Notes: generated by a model not told the origin, from the letters alone. DNA of 64,000 nucleotides from Actinokineospora iranica (GCF_900101685.1 NZ_FMZZ01000007.1:124001-188000); one strand, 5' to 3'; positions 34,350 to 45,267 are shown, counted from the first letter of the stretch. Translations and numbers: made by a program.

Positions 34350-35090
34350 GTCGCTGGAGGAGTTCCTGCGCGCGGAGGTCCCACTGCCGCGCAGTGAGAT
34401 CGACATCGTCTTCGCGGCCCCGGACAAGGAATGGTCGGCCCGCGTCTCCCGCCCCACGGTCAACCTGTACCTGTGGGACGTCCGCCGCAACCTCTCCGCC
34501 CGCGACCTCGGCGTGGAAACGGTCCGCGACGCCGACGGCCGGGTCCGGCAGCGCCCGCCCCTGCCCCAGGTGGACTGCCGCTACCTGATCACCGGGTGGA
34601 CCTCCGACATCGGCGACGAGCACGCCCTGCTCGGCGCCACCATGGCCGCCCTCCCGCGCGTCCCCGAACTCGACGACCGCTACCTGCACGAGGCCTACCG
34701 CGCGGTGAAGCCGATCCCCAAGATCACCCTTGCGGCAGGCGGCGCCGGGGAGAACTCGGACTTCTGGTCCGCCTCGGCGGCCAGCTCAAACCCGGCCTGG
34801 ACGTCACGGCCACCGCGACCGTCGACATCGCCCTGCTGGTCCCCGCGGGCCCACCGGTCCTGCGCTACTCCATCACCGCCACCCCCGACGGCGCCGACCC
34901 CGCCCCCCGCCTGTTCGTCGGCGGCCACAGCCCCGCCCCGGCGGGCACCGTGATCGCCACGGACCACGGCGCCACCCAGGTCCGCCCCGACGGCACCTTC
35001 GTCCTCCCCACCACGGAAGGTTCCGAGATCCGCGTCGATGGCGAGCCCCACGGCGAGGTGGGGAAGAAGAGCGAGATCGACCTCCGCTAG
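34330..35090 (+). pseudogene. DUF4255 (Pvc16/Afp16-type) protein, frameshifted
   Basis: The N-terminal half is clear: LLDESLEEFLRAEVPL, then RPTVNLYLWDVRRNL and CRYLITGWTSDIGDEHALLG, the tail-terminator-like domain of contractile injection systems. Around 34772 the frame is lost by one missing base; the rest of the family sequence (LGGQLKPGLDVTATATVDIA to KKSEIDLR) continues in the other frame to a stop at 35090. As read, the first frame ends at 34953. Either a sequence error or decay. With the truncated ATPase in front, decay is likely. Confidence 0.72.
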
Positions 35091-35256
35091 GCAGTGCCGA
35101 GTCGAGGTTTTCGGTGGCCGCTCCGGTCGCGTGCTGGTTCCGATTCGGGGTCGGCGGTGTTCGGCTCGCGCACGGGCTGATCACTCGCGTGGCGGACTCG
35201 GCTGGCGGGGGCGGGGGATGGCCCCCATCCTCGACGTGGACAAAGGAGGAGCCGAC

Positions 35257-35853
35257 ATGACGGTGGTCCCGCCCCGCGCGTTCTCGGTGTCGTTCGACCA
35301 GGAGTCCGTCCGCGCCCTGCACAAGATCACCGGGCGCTGGTGGGTGGTCGCCCTGCTGGGGTTCGCGGTGGCGGTGCTGGGCGTGCTGCTCCTGGCGGAC
35401 CTCGCCGCCGCGGTGGGGACGCTGGCCGTGCTGGTGGCGATCGCGCTGATCGTGGACGGGGTGGCCGAGATCGTCACCGCCGACCGCTACCACGCCATGT
35501 GGCCCTCCTATGTCCTCGGCGCGCTGTGGCTGGTGCTCGGCGTCGTCGCCCTGGTGTGGCCGGACATCACCCTGCTGGCCGTGGCGGTGTGGGTCGGCAT
35601 CGGGTTCGTCGCGGGCGGCGTCGTGCAGATCGGCGCGTCGGTGTCGTGGCGCGGGCGGCTGCCGATGTGGGGGCTGTGGGTGGCGCTGGGCGTGCTGACC
35701 TTCGTGGTCGGCCTGGTCGCGCTGGCGCTGCCCGGTCTGACGATCCTGACCCTGGCGATCTGGCTGGGACTGGCGCTGTTGGTGCGCGGTGTCGGCATGG
35801 TGTGGTTCGCCTTCTGCCTGCGCAGGCTGCGCGCCAAGACCACCGCGGGCTGA
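35257..35853 (+). CDS. HdeD-family membrane protein
   Basis: 198 residues with six predicted helices in three pairs, e.g. WWVVALLGFAVAVLGVLLL, SYVLGALWLVLGVVALVWP and LTILTLAIWLGLALLVRGV, the usual HdeD/DUF308 repeat. ATG with AAGGAGGA upstream. E. coli HdeD is an acid-resistance membrane protein; function in actinomycetes is unknown. Confidence 0.85.
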   Translation: MTVVPPRAFSVSFDQESVRALHKITGRWWVVALLGFAVAVLGVLLLADLAAAVGTLAVLVAIALIVDGVAEIVTADRYHAMWPSYVLGALWLVLGVVALVWPDITLLAVAVWVGIGFVAGGVVQIGASVSWRGRLPMWGLWVALGVLTFVVGLVALALPGLTILTLAIWLGLALLVRGVGMVWFAFCLRRLRAKTTAG

Positions 35854-35868
35854 TCGGGCGGCCAGGGA

Positions 35869-37641
35869 TCAGAGGCCGCGGTCGATCACGGCCTGGGTCA
35901 CCCGGTCGTCCGTCGAGCACACCGGGGACTCGGCGCGCACCCAGGGGGAGCCGCCGAAATGGCGCTGGAAGATCTTCTCCGCGGTGCGGGTCGCCAGGGC
36001 CTGGGTGCTGAGGGTGGGGTTGGCGCCGCCCACGGAGTTGGGCAGGGCGGAGTTGTCGGCGATGTAGAGCCGGTGGACCCAGCGGGCCTGGCCGTCCGGG
36101 TCGAGGACGGAGTCCGCGGCGTCGGCGCCCATGCGCATGCTGGACTGCATGTGCAGCAGCAGCGGGGGCCAGTCCATGCGGTGCACCCGGCGGGTGCCCG
36201 CGGCGCGCAGCAGCTCCACCGCGCGGGCGGCCAGGTGCTCGCGGTTGCGGCGGGTGCGCGCGCCGCGGTCGCGGTGCCGGATCTCGACCCGCGGGACCGG
36301 GCCGTGCGGGTCCGGGGGCAGGAACGGGGAGAGAGTGACGCGGTTCGCGGGCTCGACGTCGTCGTCGGTGACGACCAGGGCGGTGAGCAGGCGGTCGACG
36401 TCGGCGAGGGCGGTCTTGAGGTCCTCGCCGACCAGCCTGCCCACGGTGTCCGCGCCCTGGGGGCCGATGCCGCTGCCGTTGTCGTAGAAGCCCGCGATGC
36501 CGGAGTCGCTGTAGGTCATGGCGAAGCTCTGCAGCGCGGGCGGCAGGCAGACGTTCTCCACCCCGCCGCGGCCGGGGAAGTCGCACCGCGCGTTGGAGCC
36601 CGCGCCCTTGGTCGCGCCGGTGTACTCGTCGAAGACGCCGACGACCCAGTCGAGGTGGTGCTCGGTGAGGCCGCGGCCGACCCAGTCGTTGGGGTTGGGC
36701 AGGCCGCTGGTGAGCCACAGCCTCGGGTTCTCGACACAGCCGCCCGCGAGGACCACCACCGCGGCCTCCACGGTGTGCAGGGTCCCGTCGGGGGTGCGGT
36801 AGACGACGCCGCGCGCGGTGGTCCTGGAGCCCTGTCGGTCGGTGAGGACACGCACGACGTACGCGTCGCTGATCAGCTCGGCCGCGCGTCCACCGGGGGA
36901 CCACGCGTCGGCGGTGAGCATCATCGGGACGTAGGAGTTGTCCGTGGAGCGGCGGGCCTTGAGGTTGCGCGGCGCGTGCCGCGGTTCCAGGCAGCCCTGG
37001 TAGCAGTGGCCGCAGAACGTGCAGCCGCGCGCCTCGGGGTAGCGCAGCCGCAGCGGGTCGGACGTGCGGCCCGCGGTGCCCCGCGGTTGCAGGATCGCGT
37101 TCTCCTGGGCCCGGTAAGCCGGTCCCCGCACGTCCTTTGTGGTCTGATGCGGCAATCCGAGGCGTTCCGCGCCGCGGAAGAACACCGCCTCCTTGGTGCC
37201 CATCGGCGCGGTCCGCACCGGCAACGTCTCTTCGCACCATTCCAGATACGGGCGGAACTCGGCATAGGTGAACGGGAACAGGTGGGCGGTGTCGTAATTG
37301 TCCCGGTCGGCTCCGGAATAACCGCTGAACACGCCGGGCGCGGGGCGCGGGCAGTTGCCGAAATAGTGCAGCGTCGTGCCGCCGACCCCGGCTATCTGCA
37401 ACGCGAACGAGTTCTGCGGGAAATCCCGCGGCCAGAACGCCTCGTCCCGGCGGGACGGGCCGGGACGCAGCAGGCCGGTGATGGGGTTGTTCGTGTCGTC
37501 CTCCAGTCGCGTCCATTCCTGCTCGGGCCGCAGATGGCGGGCCCCGGCCTCCAGCACCAGCACGTCGAGCCCCCGGGCGGCCAGTTCCTTGGCCACCACC
37601 GGCCCGCCGCCGCCCGCGCCGACCACCACGACGTCTCGCAC
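35869..37641 (-). CDS. GMC-type FAD dehydrogenase with four-Cys motif (gluconate/glucose dehydrogenase alpha-like)
   Basis: 590 residues from GTG 37641, which has GAGGAGGG upstream. FAD site VVVGAGGGGPVVAKELAARG, GMC signature around GVGGTTLHYFGN, and C-terminal NSALPNSVGGANPTLSTQALA. A striking CTFCGHCYQGC (CxxCxxCxxxC) near residue 210 could bind an iron-sulfur cluster, as in the large subunit of bacterial FAD glucose dehydrogenase. The Tat-exported small-subunit-like gene precedes it by 10 bp, so the pair would be co-exported and act outside the membrane on a sugar or alcohol. No cytochrome subunit is visible. Confidence 0.85.
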   Translation of the reverse strand: MRDVVVVGAGGGGPVVAKELAARGLDVLVLEAGARHLRPEQEWTRLEDDTNNPITGLLRPGPSRRDEAFWPRDFPQNSFALQIAGVGGTTLHYFGNCPRPAPGVFSGYSGADRDNYDTAHLFPFTYAEFRPYLEWCEETLPVRTAPMGTKEAVFFRGAERLGLPHQTTKDVRGPAYRAQENAILQPRGTAGRTSDPLRLRYPEARGCTFCGHCYQGCLEPRHAPRNLKARRSTDNSYVPMMLTADAWSPGGRAAELISDAYVVRVLTDRQGSRTTARGVVYRTPDGTLHTVEAAVVVLAGGCVENPRLWLTSGLPNPNDWVGRGLTEHHLDWVVGVFDEYTGATKGAGSNARCDFPGRGGVENVCLPPALQSFAMTYSDSGIAGFYDNGSGIGPQGADTVGRLVGEDLKTALADVDRLLTALVVTDDDVEPANRVTLSPFLPPDPHGPVPRVEIRHRDRGARTRRNREHLAARAVELLRAAGTRRVHRMDWPPLLLHMQSSMRMGADAADSVLDPDGQARWVHRLYIADNSALPNSVGGANPTLSTQALATRTAEKIFQRHFGGSPWVRAESPVCSTDDRVTQAVIDRGL

Positions 37642-37651
37642 AACGCCCTCC

Positions 37652-38323
37652 TCAGTCCGTGACCCGGTCGATGCCGCGGTAGTAGCCCTGGAACTCCGCC
37701 CACCCGTCGCCGACACCGTCGTAGCCCGACAGTTGCCAGCCGACCGGAACCGCGGTGAGTCGCCCGGTCGCCCGGTCGAACACCGGCGCCTCGGAGTACG
37801 CGATGAAGGCGGCCAGCGTGGGAATCGTGTTGATGAGGAACCGAACCGGCGTGCCGTCGGCCAAGCCGGGGCGCTCCAGCCTGGCGAAAACCTCGGCCTT
37901 CCGCTCGAACGACAGATTCGCGAACGCGGCGGCGAACGGACCGACCGCGGCCAGTGGGTCCACCGCCACCGCGGTCAGGTTGAGGATCGCCGCGATCGCC
38001 GCGGCGCCCGGCAGGTCCAGGTCGAAAGGCCGCCCCACCAAGGGAAAGGGGATGGCCTGGTCGTAGGTGCGCTCCAGCGGCGCCGCTGTGCCCGCCTCGA
38101 CTCCGCCCGGTGTCGCCGAGGTCCGCCCCTGGTGCGCGGAGAACCGGTCCCGCCCCGGGACGAGGAACGCCGACAGCCCGTGGAAGGTGTCCCGGATCGG
38201 CGGCAGGACGACTGCCTCGGCGGACGCTCCGCCGACGAACGGCGCCACCGCCAGCACGCCCGCCATTCCGGCCAGCAATTCCCGCCGGGAGATTCCGCTG
38301 TTCGGTCGGCCTTCGCCGGTCAT
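37652..38323 (-). CDS. Tat-exported gluconate 2-dehydrogenase subunit 3-like protein
   Basis: 223 residues. Twin-arginine signal SRRELLAGMAGVLAVAPFVG. The mature protein is helical with the FHGLSAFLVPGRDRF and WAEFQGYYRGI segments seen in the small subunit of GMC dehydrogenase complexes. It is 10 bp before the GMC gene on the same strand. In FAD glucose dehydrogenase this partner is a chaperone that carries the large subunit through Tat; the same is inferred here. ATG 38323 chosen; GTG 38329 possible. Confidence 0.75.
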   Translation of the reverse strand: MTGEGRPNSGISRRELLAGMAGVLAVAPFVGGASAEAVVLPPIRDTFHGLSAFLVPGRDRFSAHQGRTSATPGGVEAGTAAPLERTYDQAIPFPLVGRPFDLDLPGAAAIAAILNLTAVAVDPLAAVGPFAAAFANLSFERKAEVFARLERPGLADGTPVRFLINTIPTLAAFIAYSEAPVFDRATGRLTAVPVGWQLSGYDGVGDGWAEFQGYYRGIDRVTD

Positions 38324-38663
38324 CGCCACCGCCCGTGATCACCTGGGAGCACAAACGATATCGACCGTAAAACGGGCGGCGACGTCCCGCAGAACGAGTC
38401 GGAGGATTCGGTGAAATTTCGCCGGGAATGATAGAAAGCTCGGTCTGTTTTGCGAGGTGGGGGAATCAGGGTGCGAACTCACGCGCGGCGGCACGGCAGC
38501 GCCGTTCGTGCCCACCGAGATCGACTTCGCGCACCCCCGGCGGACCGCCCGGCTCGGGCCGGACGATCGACGGAGGACCCGCCGTCGGACCGGGCATGAT
38601 CCACAACCAGCCCTTGGCGACCGCTCGCGCCCCGAAGCCGGATTTCGGGGCGCGAGCGGTGTC
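38324..38663. other. 340-bp intergenic region between dehydrogenase pair and P450 operon
   Basis: The left part, moderately AT-rich near 38395-38460, probably contains the promoter for the dehydrogenase pair on the minus strand. The right part holds the terminator stem at 38620-38660. No gene seen. Confidence 0.45.
38620..38660 (-). terminator. 17-bp perfect stem at the end of the P450/FAD operon
   Basis: ACCGCTCGCGCCCCGAA at 38620-38636 pairs with its exact complement at 38644-38660 around a 7-base loop, directly after the stop of the first P450 gene. This is the strongest hairpin of the window and ends the minus-strand half of the fatty-acid cluster. Confidence 0.75.
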
Positions 38664-39871
38664 TCAGGACAGCCGCACCGGCAGGGACAAGATCCCGCGG
38701 TGGATGAGGCTGGGCTGGTACTCCACCGTCTCGGTGGCCAGTGACAGTTCGGGCGCGCGGTCGAGCAGGGCGCGGAACGCCGCTTCCGCCTCGATCCTGG
38801 CCAGTGGGGCGCCCACGCAGTAGTGCAGGCCCAGGCTGAAACCGAGGTGCCTGCGGGCCGGGTGCTTGCCGTCGTACCGGGTGATGTCGAACGTGTCGGC
38901 GTTCGGGTAGACCAGCGGGTCGCGGCTGGCGGAGGCGGTCAGCACGACCACGCCGTCGCCGCGCTTGAACCGGTGCCCGCCGACCGTGGTGTCGGCCAGG
39001 GCGACCCGGATCGTGAACTGGGTCGGGGCGTCGTAGCGGAGCATCTCGTCGATGGCCGACGCCATCAGCTCCGGGCGCTCGCGCAGCAGGGCGAGCTGGT
39101 CGGGATTGCGCAGCAGGGCGAGCATCCCGTTGCCGATCAGGTTGATCGATGTCTCCATGCCCGCCACCAGCAGCAGCACGCACAGGCCCAGGATCTCCCG
39201 CTCGGCGAGCTGGTCGCCCGCCTGCTCGACCGCGATCAGCTCGCTGAGCAGATCCGGGGTCGGGTCGGCGCGCTTGGCGGTGATGAGGCCGTGGAAGTAG
39301 GCCAGGCACTCCTGCGCTGCGGCGGACCGGGCGGCGATGTCGGCGGGGCCGAGCAGGTGGTCGGGGTCGCTGCCGCGGGCGATGGCGAGCTGCCACTTGC
39401 GGAACAGCGGGCCGTCGGCCACCGGCGCGCCCAGCAGCCGCCCGGGGATCATGGCGACCGCGAGCGGCACCGCGAGTCCAGTGAGGACATCGATCTCGCC
39501 GCGCCGCAGGCCTTCGGTCACCAGTTCGTCCACAACGGACTGGGCCAGCGGCACCATGTCCGCGACCGTGCGCGGGGTGAACGCCTTGTTGACCAGGCCG
39601 CGCAGCCGCCCGTGCTCGGGCGGGTCCATGCGCACGAACGAGCCGGGGATCGCCGCGACCGTGTCCCGGAACGGGCTGATGCCCTCGGCGTAGCCGTGGC
39701 CCCAGTCCGCGCCGGTCAGCACCTCGGCGCATTCCTCGTACCGGGTGATCAGGGTGACCGGCACGTCGTCGAGCAGGTGCGGCACGAGCGCGTCCGCGCG
39801 CAGCCGGTCGTAGCTGGGATAGGGGTTGGCGTGGTCATCGACCCAGAAGGCCTCGACGGAGGGGGCACTCA

Positions 39872-39872
<1 letters not shown>
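38664..39872 (-). CDS. cytochrome P450 (1 of 4)
   Basis: 402 residues. I-helix LLLVAGMETSINLIGNG (the acid-alcohol pair is Glu-Thr), K-helix DEMLRY (ExxR) and heme-binding FSLGLHYCVGAPLAR. No membrane anchor, as in bacterial CYPs. The start codon shares one base with the stop of the next P450 upstream (TGATG), so both are translated together. It probably hydroxylates or further oxidises the carrier-bound or released fatty acid made by the neighbouring genes; no redox partner gene is in the window. Confidence 0.95.
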
Positions 39873-41122
<1,250 letters not shown>

Positions 41123-41203
41123 TTTTGCGACTCCGATTCGGTGGAAAGCGCACCGCGGGAATAGTCCAGCCCGAAAGGGCGGAAATCTTGGGCGAGTCTG
41201 GCG

Positions 41204-42562
41204 TTATTCTCCCGGTCGCCTCGCCGGGACCGGGACCAATTCGTGGTGAACATTTCGGGTGCTCTGCCACAGCACCCGGGCGATCATCGCCGGGCGCATG
41301 AGCGCGGTCGGCGACTCGACCAGGTTCGCCAGCCGCATGAAGGTGCGCGACACCGCCGGGTCGATGTGCGCCGCCCGGTGCGCCCGGGTCACGTAGCTGT
41401 TCACCAGTCGCGTGCGCAGGGTCCGGTCGCCGACGACGCCGGGGTGGTTGAGGTCGGAGTTGGTGGACATCTGCCAGGCGATGTCGACCAGCCGCGCGGC
41501 CTTGGCGTAGAAGCGGGCGGGCAGGTCGCCGCCGGTGTCCGGCAGGCACTCGCGCAGCGCCAGCGCCTGCTGGGCCGCCACCGTCATGCCCTGGGCGTAG
41601 AGCGGGTTGAAGCTGCACAGCGCGTCGCCGACGACGAGGAAGCCCGCGGGCGGCGACGCCAGGCGCTCGTAGTAGCGGCGCAGCGAGCCGCGGAAGCGGT
41701 GCGGGACGGCGTCGTCCAGCGGTTCGGCGACGGAGACGATGCGGTGGATGTCGGGCACCGGCAGCGTCGCGGCGAACGCGGTGAACCCGTCGTGGTCGGT
41801 GGGCGGGTGGTCGCCGAGCATCCCGCCGAGGGTGACGTGCCAGCGGTCGCCCTCCAGCCGGATCGCGCCGCCGCCGCGCCTGCCCGGCATGGTCGAGATG
41901 ACCACCCCGTAGTCCCCGTCCAGGTGCTCCGGCCTGCGGCGATAGGTGCGCGAGGCGTACCCGAGGTCCACATCGACCCGGTCCTCGCCCGGCACGGCGG
42001 CGCCCATCGCGGCCAGCCAGTCCGGGGCGCGGGAAGCCCGGCCGGTGGCGTCGACCACGAGGTCGGCGGCGATGGCCTCGGTCCGCCCGTCGGCCATCTC
42101 GTTGTCGGTCACCTCGACGCCGGTGACCTTTCCCGCCGAGGTGAGCAGGCCGACGGCCGCGGTCCGCTCGCGCAAGCGCACGCCCAGGGCCGAGGTGCGC
42201 CTGCGGATCTCGGTCTCCAGCAGCGGCCTGCTCGCCAGCAGGGTGGTCAGGCCGGTCGGGGTGGGGTGGGCGCGCAGCCCGCTGAGGTACCAGCGGGACC
42301 GGACCAGCACCTCGGTGGTGGGCGCGCCGAGCCTGCTCACCTCGTCGGTCAGCCCGGGGTAGAGCGACTCCATGATCGAGCGGCCGCGCTCCATCAGGCC
42401 GTGCAGGTGCCTGCCCTGCGGCACGCCGCGCCGCTGTCCGGCCTCGGGCAGGCGGTCGCGTTCTACGACGGTGACCCGGTCGTAGTGCTCGTGCAGTACC
42501 CGGGCGGCGAGCAGTCCCGCGATGCTCGCGCCGAGGACGACGGCATGGGTGCCGGATGCCAT
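41204..42562 (-). CDS. FAD-dependent monooxygenase/epoxidase-like protein
   Basis: 452 residues from ATG 42562 (GGAAGG 6 bases upstream). FAD Rossmann motif VVLGASIAGLLAARVL, then VERDRLPEAGQRRGVPQGRH, the mid-protein VDATGRASRAPDWLA and the FAD pyrophosphate motif VGDALCSFNPLYAQG. The GVPQGRHLHGL block is typical of epoxidases of polyether pathways (MonCI/Lsd18 type) and related hydroxylases. In a cluster with two desaturases, epoxidation of a double bond is a sensible guess. First gene of the minus-strand operon, divergent from P450 3. Confidence 0.82.
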   Translation of the reverse strand: MASGTHAVVLGASIAGLLAARVLHEHYDRVTVVERDRLPEAGQRRGVPQGRHLHGLMERGRSIMESLYPGLTDEVSRLGAPTTEVLVRSRWYLSGLRAHPTPTGLTTLLASRPLLETEIRRRTSALGVRLRERTAAVGLLTSAGKVTGVEVTDNEMADGRTEAIAADLVVDATGRASRAPDWLAAMGAAVPGEDRVDVDLGYASRTYRRRPEHLDGDYGVVISTMPGRRGGGAIRLEGDRWHVTLGGMLGDHPPTDHDGFTAFAATLPVPDIHRIVSVAEPLDDAVPHRFRGSLRRYYERLASPPAGFLVVGDALCSFNPLYAQGMTVAAQQALALRECLPDTGGDLPARFYAKAARLVDIAWQMSTNSDLNHPGVVGDRTLRTRLVNSYVTRAHRAAHIDPAVSRTFMRLANLVESPTALMRPAMIARVLWQSTRNVHHELVPVPARRPGE

Positions 42563-42690
42563 GGGGTGCCTTCCCGGAAAAGTGGGGGGTGCGCGGTGAT
42601 CGTGCGACCCGCACCGCGTCCGGGTCAACAAGAATGCGCGCGGCCAATCGCGCCATTGCGTCTTGGTCATCGCCACGGACGATGACGCTA

Positions 42691-42719
42691 TTGACAGGCC
42701 CTATCGTGCGGGACAAATG
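42691..42719 (+). promoter_or_regulatory. candidate promoter for P450 3 operon
   Basis: TTGACA at 42691-42696, 17-base spacer, then CAAATG as a weak -10 element. It lies in the 178-bp divergent region between the FAD enzyme and P450 3. If used, transcription would start near 42726, excluding the GTG at 42663 and ATG at 42717 as P450 start codons. Confidence 0.4.
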
Positions 42720-42740
42720 TCGGGCATTCACGGGCAATTC

Positions 42741-44018
42741 ATGTCAGCGCCATTAATCGCTGCTGTGCTCAGTCGCATGAATACCTCCGCGATGGGCTTG
42801 GTCGACTCCGCGATGGCCCGGCTGTTCCTGCCGGACAACCGCCCGGACCCGTACACCCCGGCCGGTGAGCTGCGGGCGGCTGGCCCGGTGCACCGCACCC
42901 CGCTGGGGCTGCACCTGCTCACCCGCTACGCCGACTGCGCTGCGGTGCTGCAGAACACCGCGTGGAGCCACGCCGACGAGGCCGCGCAGCTGCACCCGAG
43001 CGTCGCGGCCGAGCACGCGGCCGAGGAGATGCCGACCTCGTTCCTGTGGATGGACCCGCCCGACCACACCCGGCTGCGCACCCTGGTGTCCAAGGCGTTC
43101 GTGCCGAACATGGTGACCCGGCTGCGGCCCAGGATCGCCGCGCTCGCGGAGTCCCTTGTGGACCAGGCCCTTGCCGAGGGCGAGTTCGACCTGATCCAGC
43201 TGATCGGCTACCCGCTGCCACTGACGATCGTCTGCGAGCTGGTCGGCATCCCCGCCGCGCTGCACGCCGACGTGCAGCGCTGGTCGCAGGACCTGGCCCG
43301 CGGCTTCGACCCGGACCCGCTGATGACGCCGGAGTCGCACGAGGCTCGCAGCACCGCGGCGCGCGAGTTCATGGCGTATGTCCGCGAACTGATCGACGAG
43401 CGCAAGACCGACCCGAAGGACGACCTGCTCAGCGCGCTGTCGGCGGTGGAGGACCGCGGCGACGTGCTGACCGAGACCGAACTGCTGAGCACCTGCGTCA
43501 CCACGGTCGTCGCGGGCCACGAGACCACGGTGAACCTCGTCGGCAGCGGCCTGCTCGCGCTGATGCGCGACCCCGACCAGCTCGCCCTGCTGCGCGAGCG
43601 CCCCGAGCTGATCCCGGCCGCGGTGGACGAGCTGCTGCGCTTCGAGCCGCCCGTGCAGCTCACCACCCGCTCGGCGACCAAACCGATGACCGTGGCGGGC
43701 CACGACTTCGAGCCCGGCGACGGCGTGGTGGTGCTGATCAACTCCGGCAACCGCGACGAGACCGTGTTCGCCGACCCCGACCGCCTCGACGTGACGCGCT
43801 ACCACGACCGGACCAACCCGCCGCCCCGGCACCTGGCCTTCAGCCTCGGCATCCACTACTGCCTGGGCGCCCCGCTGGCCCTGCTGGAGATGGAGATCCT
43901 GCTGGAAGTGCTGCTGCGCAAGGTGTCCGTGCTCGAACCGCTGACCGACACCCCGCCGTACAAGCCGAACCTGGTCGTGCGCGGCCTGGCCGCGCTGCCC
44001 ACCCGGTTCCAGGCCTGA
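42741..44018 (+). CDS. cytochrome P450 (3 of 4)
   Basis: 425 residues from ATG 42741; ATG 42777 would give 413 and place the conserved DPY block at the same distance as in its relatives. Neither start has a good ribosome site. I-helix VVAGHETTVNLVGSG, ExxR in DELLRF, heme loop FSLGIHYCLGAPLALLEME, where the usual Arg after GAPLA is Leu. First gene of the plus-strand operon that continues with P450 4 and the acyl-AMP ligase. Confidence 0.93.
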   Translation: MSAPLIAAVLSRMNTSAMGLVDSAMARLFLPDNRPDPYTPAGELRAAGPVHRTPLGLHLLTRYADCAAVLQNTAWSHADEAAQLHPSVAAEHAAEEMPTSFLWMDPPDHTRLRTLVSKAFVPNMVTRLRPRIAALAESLVDQALAEGEFDLIQLIGYPLPLTIVCELVGIPAALHADVQRWSQDLARGFDPDPLMTPESHEARSTAAREFMAYVRELIDERKTDPKDDLLSALSAVEDRGDVLTETELLSTCVTTVVAGHETTVNLVGSGLLALMRDPDQLALLRERPELIPAAVDELLRFEPPVQLTTRSATKPMTVAGHDFEPGDGVVVLINSGNRDETVFADPDRLDVTRYHDRTNPPPRHLAFSLGIHYCLGAPLALLEMEILLEVLLRKVSVLEPLTDTPPYKPNLVVRGLAALPTRFQA

Positions 44019-44027
44019 GGAGCGGCG

Positions 44028-45257
44028 ATGCCCACCGCGATCGACCCCGCCTCTGTGTTCGACCCCTCGACCGTGTTCGCCCCCGAGACGCGGGCCGACC
44101 CGTCCGGCGTCTACCGCGCCCTGCGCGAGTCGGGCCCGCTGCACGAGTACGTGCCCGGCATCCACCTGGTCCCGCGCTACGCCGACTGCGACGCGGTGTT
44201 CGGCGACCCCGCCTTCGGCCACGGCTACTTCTCCGGCATCAACCCGTTCCGCCCCGGCGTGGACCCGAACCTGCTGCCCGGGTCCTTCCTGCTGATGGAC
44301 CCGCCCGACCACACCCGGCTGCGGTCGCTGGTCAGCAAGGCGTTCACCGTGCGCGCGGTGGCTGCGCTGCGGACCAGGGTGACCGAGATCGTCGACGGCC
44401 TGCTCGACGCCGCGATCGCCGCCGGGGAGGTCGACTTCGTCGCCGAGGTCGCCTACCTGGTGCCGCTGACCACGATCTGCGAACTGCTCGGCGTCCCCAC
44501 CGCCGACCACGGCGTGTTCGGCGAGTGGGCGACCGCGATCAGCCGCGGCCTCGACCCGGACGCCCTGCTCACCGACGAGGAGAAGCGGGCGCGCGGCGTC
44601 GCCGTCGCCGCGTTCGCCGAGTACTTCGCCGCGCTGATCGCCGAGCGGGAACGCGAGCCGGGACCCGACCTGCTCAGCGGTTTGGTCGCGGTGTCCGAGG
44701 GCGGCGACCGGCTCAGCGTCAAGGAGATCGTGGACATCGGCGTGCTGCTGCTCATCGCGGGCTTCGAGACCACGATGAACCTGATCGCGGGCGGGGTCCT
44801 CGCCCTGGCCCGCGCGCCGGAGCAGCGCGCGATCCTGCGCGAGGACCCGAGCCTGAGCCGGATCGCGGTCGAAGAGTTCCTGCGCTTCGACACCCCGGTC
44901 CCGTTCCCCACCCGGGTCGCGATGCGGGACGTGGAGTTCGCGGGCCACACGCTGCCGCGCGGGACCGGGCTGATCCTGCTCGCCGCGTCGGCCAACCGCG
45001 ACCCGGAGGTCTTCGCCGACCCCGACCAGCTCGACGTGCTGCGCTTCGACCCGGCCCGCGGCGCCGCGCGGCACCTGGCCTTCAGCCACGGCCCGCACTT
45101 CTGCCTGGGCGCCCCGCTGGCCCGGTTGGAGAGCGAAGTGCTCTTCGAGCGGCTGATGCTGCGCGCGCCCGACTACCGGCTGCTCGCCGAGCAGCCCGAA
45201 TACCGGCCCAGCGTGTCCATGCGCGGCCCGCGCGCGCTGCCGGTCTCCTTCCGCTGA
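44028..45257 (+). CDS. cytochrome P450 (4 of 4)
   Basis: 409 residues. I-helix LLIAGFETTMNLIAGG, ExxR in EEFLRF, heme loop FSHGPHFCLGAPLARLESE. FGHGYFSGINPFRPG resembles the GHGYAEGISPFRD of P450 1, so the four enzymes seem to form two related pairs (1/4 and 2/3). It starts 9 bp after P450 3 with GAGGAG upstream and ends 10 bp before the ligase. Confidence 0.95.
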   Translation: MPTAIDPASVFDPSTVFAPETRADPSGVYRALRESGPLHEYVPGIHLVPRYADCDAVFGDPAFGHGYFSGINPFRPGVDPNLLPGSFLLMDPPDHTRLRSLVSKAFTVRAVAALRTRVTEIVDGLLDAAIAAGEVDFVAEVAYLVPLTTICELLGVPTADHGVFGEWATAISRGLDPDALLTDEEKRARGVAVAAFAEYFAALIAEREREPGPDLLSGLVAVSEGGDRLSVKEIVDIGVLLLIAGFETTMNLIAGGVLALARAPEQRAILREDPSLSRIAVEEFLRFDTPVPFPTRVAMRDVEFAGHTLPRGTGLILLAASANRDPEVFADPDQLDVLRFDPARGAARHLAFSHGPHFCLGAPLARLESEVLFERLMLRAPDYRLLAEQPEYRPSVSMRGPRALPVSFR

Positions 45258-45267
45258 GCAAGGGGTG

